This document shows positions 60,552-64,000 of a stretch of DNA of 64,000 nt, one piece after another (positions within the stretch are counted from its first letter, which is position 1; every line of letters begins with the position of its first letter). The translations under genes were made by a program, and so were the position numbers. The DNA is from M3007 sp964621185 (GTDB taxonomy: Bacteria; Bacteroidota; Bacteroidia; Chitinophagales; Saprospiraceae). The stretch lies in contig CAZULM010000008.1 in assembly GCA_964621185.1 (NCBI GenBank), positions 1 to 64,000 of the forward strand, written 5' to 3'. Under the pieces are notes generated by a model. The model had not been told where the DNA came from, made no database searches, and was given only the letters and a program-made list of their open reading frames with translations.

Positions 60552-61229
60552 ATGCGCATTTTACTCGTTGAAGACGAACTCAAAACCCTGCTTTCCCTGC
60601 GCCAAGGGCTGGAAGAGCAGGGCTGGACGGTAAACACTGCCACCGATGGCGATGCCGGCCTGCGGCTGGCATCAAACAACGATTATGACGTAATTGTTTC
60701 CGACATCACCCTGCCGGGCATCAGCGGGCTGGAGCTTTGCGCGCAACTGCGCACGCAAGGCATACGGACTCCCTTGCTGTTGCTCACCGCCCTCTCCGAT
60801 ACCGACGACAAGGTGGCTGGCCTCGAAGCCGGTGCCGACGATTATCTTGCCAAACCTTTCGAGTTCAAGGAGCTGCAAGCAAGGATCAAAGCCCTTGCAC
60901 GGCGCCCGACAACCAACATAAGGGCTGAAAATATCCTTCGGTTCGCGGATGTAGCGCTCGACCTGAACACCAAAAAAGTAAGCCGCGCCGGCAAGGAGAT
61001 CAACCTGACCCCCAGGGAATTTTCCCTCTTAGAGTTCTTCCTGCGAAACCCCGGCATCGTTTTGTCGAAACTGGAGATTGCAGAAAAAGTATGGGACGTC
61101 AATTTCGACACGGGCACCAATGTGATCGAGGTTTATGTCAATTACCTGCGCAACAAGTTAGACAAGGGGTTTGACCAAAAATTGCTGCATACCCTGTTCG
61201 GGCAGGGCTATGTGCTACGTAAAGATTAA
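60552..61229 (+). CDS. OmpR/PhoB-family response regulator
   Basis: A 225-aa two-component regulator. The receiver domain (1-~120) has the acidic pocket in LLVEDE, phospho-acceptor Asp51 (IVSDITLPG), a Thr (LLLTALSD) and Lys (DDYLAKPF). The C-terminal winged helix (~130-225) has LTPREFSLLEFFLRNPGIVLS and VEVYVNYLRNKLDKG-type sequence (IEVYVNYLRNKLD). The start MRILLVEDELKTL at 60552 was chosen over an in-frame start 17 codons upstream. No histidine kinase gene lies before or after it in the window, so the partner is elsewhere. The next gene, after leader repeat copy D, is a TonB receptor. Confidence 0.93.
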   Translation: MRILLVEDELKTLLSLRQGLEEQGWTVNTATDGDAGLRLASNNDYDVIVSDITLPGISGLELCAQLRTQGIRTPLLLLTALSDTDDKVAGLEAGADDYLAKPFEFKELQARIKALARRPTTNIRAENILRFADVALDLNTKKVSRAGKEINLTPREFSLLEFFLRNPGIVLSKLEIAEKVWDVNFDTGTNVIEVYVNYLRNKLDKGFDQKLLHTLFGQGYVLRKD

Positions 61230-61283
61230 TGTGCCCACTTCCATACAAATGTCGAATATTGCCGCCCATTTGAGGCTGCTATG

Positions 61284-61384
61284 CCTCACGCCGCTTGGTT
61301 TTGTGCATGCCGATCTTTGTAACCAATTGAACATCACTTGAATCAATCATACTCAATCACAAAAATCAGGCGAATCATAGTATA
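61284..61384 (+). repeat. ~100-bp leader repeat, copy D
   Basis: Begins CCTCACGCCGCTTGGTTTTG and ends GGCGAATCATAGTATAG. It lies 125 bases before the ATG of the TonB receptor and points toward it. At its end TAGTTTTG (61383-61390) matches TAnnTTTG. Confidence 0.9.
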
Positions 61385-61509
61385 GTTTTGACAGGTGCCC
61401 GCTATTTTTGATTTGGAATCAAATTTTCTTTCTTTATTTGCCTGACCTATTCTATTTCTAAAAACTTCCGTTTCGGAAAAGCTTTTTTTGAAAAAACAAA
61501 CCGTTCGTT

Positions 61510-64000
61510 ATGAAGCAACGCTACAAAATATTAATTTTTTGCCTGTTGGGCTCGGCAATCTTGCCCTGTTTGCTGAGCGCCCAAACCACCATCAAGGGCA
61601 AAGTGCGGGATGCTGAAACAGGCGAAGACCTGATCGGCGCCACCATCGTCGTCCCCGGCGCCGAAGGTGGCACCCTGACCAATTACGAGGGCGAATTTTT
61701 CCTGAAAGTGGAGGGCTTCCCGGTATCGATCAGGGTGTCTTACACTGGCTATGAGCCGCTGGACCTGCAAGTTGCCGGCGCCGACCAAAAGATCGATATC
61801 CGCTTGAATTCCAGTGCCATCGTGATGGCGGAAGCACTTGTCGTGGGCCAGCGCATCGACGACAAGCAAAAAGCAGCCCCGCTCACCGTGGAAAGCCTGG
61901 ATGCCATTGCCATCAAGCAGACGGCTGCGGTAAGCTTCTATACAGGCTTGGGCAACTTGAAGGGCGTGGACCTCACTACCGCTTCCCTTGGGTTTACCAT
62001 CATCAACACCCGCGGCTTCAACTCCACCAGCCCGGTGCGCTCCCTGCAGATCATCGACGGGGTGGACAACCAGGCGCCCGGCCTGAACTTTTCGCTGGGC
62101 AACTTCTTGGGCTCCAGCGACCTGGATGTGATCAAGGTTGACCTGATCCAGGGCGCGAGCTCGGCGTTCTATGGCCCCAACGCCTTCAACGGCGTCATTT
62201 CCATGGAAACAAAAAACCCCTTCGTGCACCGCGGGCTGGCGGCCAGCGTCAAATACGGCAGCCGGAACATGGCAGAAGCGGCCATACGGTTCGGGGAAGC
62301 GTTCAAAAACAAAAAAGGCGAGCTTGCCTCTGCCTTGAAGGTGAACTTGTTCTACCTCCGCGCCGACGACTGGGTGGCCAACAACTACGGCCCCGTGGAA
62401 GGCGCCCGCACCGACGAAACGAATCCCGGGCGCTTCGATGCCGTCAACATCTACGGCGACGAGTTTTATTCCCTCAACGACCTGTCCGACCCAGCCAACC
62501 TTGGCCTCAGCTCTGCCGGCCTTGGCCTATTTTACCGCACAGGCTACCGGGAAGAGGATTTGGTGGACTACGGCACCAAGAACCTCAAAGCGAGCGCAGC
62601 CTACCACATCCGAACCAACCCGAGCAAAGAATTTGAGTCGCCAGAGCTGATCATTGCCTCTAATTTTGGCACCGGCACCACCGTCTATCAAGGCGACAAC
62701 AGGTTCAGCCTGCGGGGCATCAAGTTTTTCCAAAACCGCATAGAGTTCAGGAAAAAAGACAAGTTCTTTATACGCGCCTACGCTACCAACGAGGATGCCG
62801 GCCGCTCCTTTGACCCATATTTCACCGCCCTTCGATTGCAGCGCTACGCCAAAAACGACGAATACTGGTCGCTCAACTACATCAACTTCTGGAGCAACGA
62901 GATTTTCCTGAAAAAAATGAAGCCCATGGGCTATCCCCAGAATTTGATTTTTTTGCCCGAACCGCCCTTTGTGACGTTTGATACGGCGGCCTCCTACCAG
63001 TGGCTCCGCGAGCACCAAGCCGATTTGTTCGAGTGGCACAAACTCGCCGAGACCTATGCCAACCAGATAGACCCGCAACAGCCCAACACCACATTCCCGT
63101 TCCTGGCGCCCGGCACCCCGGAGTTCAAGGAGCAGTTTGACCGCATCACCTCCCTGAAGTCGTCGGAAGGCGGCACCCGTTTTTACGACAAATCAGCCCT
63201 GTACCACCTGCACGGGGAGTACAAGTTCCAGCCAAAATGGACCGATGAAATTCGCGTGGGCGGCAACGGGCGGCTGTACACCCCCATTTCCGACGGCACC
63301 ATATTTAAAGACACCACCGACGAAAAGATCCGAAACTTCGAATTTGGCATTTATGGCGGCATCGAGAAAAAGTTTTACGGAGACCGGCTGATCGCCAACG
63401 TATCGGCCCGCGTCGATAAAAACCAGAACTTCAACTGGGTGTCCACGCCCGCAGCGTCGCTGGTTTGGAAGCCCGCCATCAACAACTACCTGCGGCTGTC
63501 ATTTTCCTCTGCCGTGCGCAACCCCACGCTTACCGACCAGTACCTGAACCTCAACGTGGGCCGGGCTACCCTGCTGGGCAACCTGGAGGGCTTCAACGAC
63601 ATGATCACGGTAGAATCCTTCCGCCGCTACCTCGACAACCGCGATTCGGTGGTGCGCTTCGACGCACCGCCCATCATGCCCGAAAAAGTAAAAACTTTTG
63701 AAATAGGCTACCGCACCACCTTGTTCGAAAAACTGTACGTCGATGCCGGCTATTATTACAGCTTTTACAACGATTTCATCGGGTACAACCTCGGCATCTA
63801 TTCCGATTTCGACCCACAAACCGGCTTCCCGCTCAATACAAGGGTATATCGCGTGGCAGCCAACTCCCGCAACGAAGTGACGACGCAAGGGCTTTCTGTC
63901 GGCATGAACTACTATTTTGCGCGGTATTACCAATTGGCCGGCAACTATTCCTGGAACAAATTGAACAAGACCTTCCCCGACGACCCCATCATCCCGGCCT
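61510..64000 (+). CDS. TonB-dependent receptor with carboxypeptidase-like N-terminal domain (3' partial)
   Basis: A receptor of at least 830 aa, cut by the window end, with no stop codon in frame. Signal peptide about 1-25 (MKQRYKILIFCLLGS ... LSAQ). Residues ~26-105 are a CarboxypepD_reg-like domain (TTIKGKVRDAETGEDLIGAT ... VSYTGYEPLDL). The plug follows at ~115-235 (LVVGQRIDDKQKAAPLTVES ... LIQGASSAFYGPNAFNGVIS), then barrel strands. This layout is that of Bacteroidota TonB receptors for siderophores, glycans or other ligands. No SusD gene is seen in the window. It may respond to the response regulator just upstream. Start ATG at 61510. Confidence 0.9.
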   Translation, partial: MKQRYKILIFCLLGSAILPCLLSAQTTIKGKVRDAETGEDLIGATIVVPGAEGGTLTNYEGEFFLKVEGFPVSIRVSYTGYEPLDLQVAGADQKIDIRLNSSAIVMAEALVVGQRIDDKQKAAPLTVESLDAIAIKQTAAVSFYTGLGNLKGVDLTTASLGFTIINTRGFNSTSPVRSLQIIDGVDNQAPGLNFSLGNFLGSSDLDVIKVDLIQGASSAFYGPNAFNGVISMETKNPFVHRGLAASVKYGSRNMAEAAIRFGEAFKNKKGELASALKVNLFYLRADDWVANNYGPVEGARTDETNPGRFDAVNIYGDEFYSLNDLSDPANLGLSSAGLGLFYRTGYREEDLVDYGTKNLKASAAYHIRTNPSKEFESPELIIASNFGTGTTVYQGDNRFSLRGIKFFQNRIEFRKKDKFFIRAYATNEDAGRSFDPYFTALRLQRYAKNDEYWSLNYINFWSNEIFLKKMKPMGYPQNLIFLPEPPFVTFDTAASYQWLREHQADLFEWHKLAETYANQIDPQQPNTTFPFLAPGTPEFKEQFDRITSLKSSEGGTRFYDKSALYHLHGEYKFQPKWTDEIRVGGNGRLYTPISDGTIFKDTTDEKIRNFEFGIYGGIEKKFYGDRLIANVSARVDKNQNFNWVSTPAASLVWKPAINNYLRLSFSSAVRNPTLTDQYLNLNVGRATLLGNLEGFNDMITVESFRRYLDNRDSVVRFDAPPIMPEKVKTFEIGYRTTLFEKLYVDAGYYYSFYNDFIGYNLGIYSDFDPQTGFPLNTRVYRVAANSRNEVTTQGLSVGMNYYFARYYQLAGNYSWNKLNKTFPDDPIIPA

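Overview
The window looks like chromosome from a member of the Bacteroidota, most likely a Saprospiria-type organism (Lewinella/Haliscomenobacter relatives). Evidence: six secreted proteins end in a type IX secretion (T9SS, Por) sorting domain; several start sites have a -33 TTTG / -7 TAnnTTTG promoter; a DUF5686 outer-surface protein, TonB receptors (one with a carboxypeptidase-like N-terminal domain) and a mevalonate-pathway decarboxylase are present; GC content is moderate to high. The assignment is inference from gene content, with no database search. No rRNA, tRNA or CRISPR array was recognised.

Layout. 1-7.0 kb: partial methyltransferase, Aat, an Asp-box T9SS protein, a small orphan gene flanked by a piece of duplicated uvrB 3' end, and uvrB. 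7.0-7.9 kb: repeat-rich gap. 7.9-17.7 kb: a repeat-rich T9SS adhesin with cohesin- and dockerin-like parts, an APC permease, and a beta-lactamase-like hydrolase/BlaI/BlaR1 operon with two clear operator palindromes. 17.7-21.3 kb: a two-gene conflict (defence) cassette, Trypco1 plus a trypsin-NACHT-pentapeptide protein, with its own consensus promoter and flanking inverted repeats. 21.4-29.2 kb: T9SS proteins, alpha/beta hydrolase, diphosphomevalonate decarboxylase, PASTA protein, rhodanese, CotH-like protein. 29.2-31.7 kb: a caspase-like protease gene directly behind an antitoxin gene and a decapitated PIN (VapC) toxin. 31.9-38.3 kb: acyl-CoA ligase, ArnT-type and family-4-type glycosyltransferases, a MITE-like element and an unknown 327-aa protein. 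38.4-46 kb: DUF5686 protein and an aromatic amino acid operon (aminotransferase, tyrA, DAHP synthase/chorismate mutase) with a candidate attenuator. 46-64 kb: T9SS protein, repeats, small membrane/lipoprotein pair, second acyl-CoA ligase, TonB receptor, glyA, pnuC, sucB, SdiA-regulated-like protein, HAD phosphatase, orphan response regulator and a TonB receptor that runs off the end.

Common thread. The housekeeping backbone (uvrB, aat, mvaD, aro/tyr, glyA, sucB) is interrupted by accessory islands carrying immunity-type genes (trypsin-NACHT, caspase, PIN/antitoxin remnant) and by at least five families of short dispersed repeats. The most unusual family is a ~100-bp sequence found four times, each time immediately upstream of and co-oriented with a gene.
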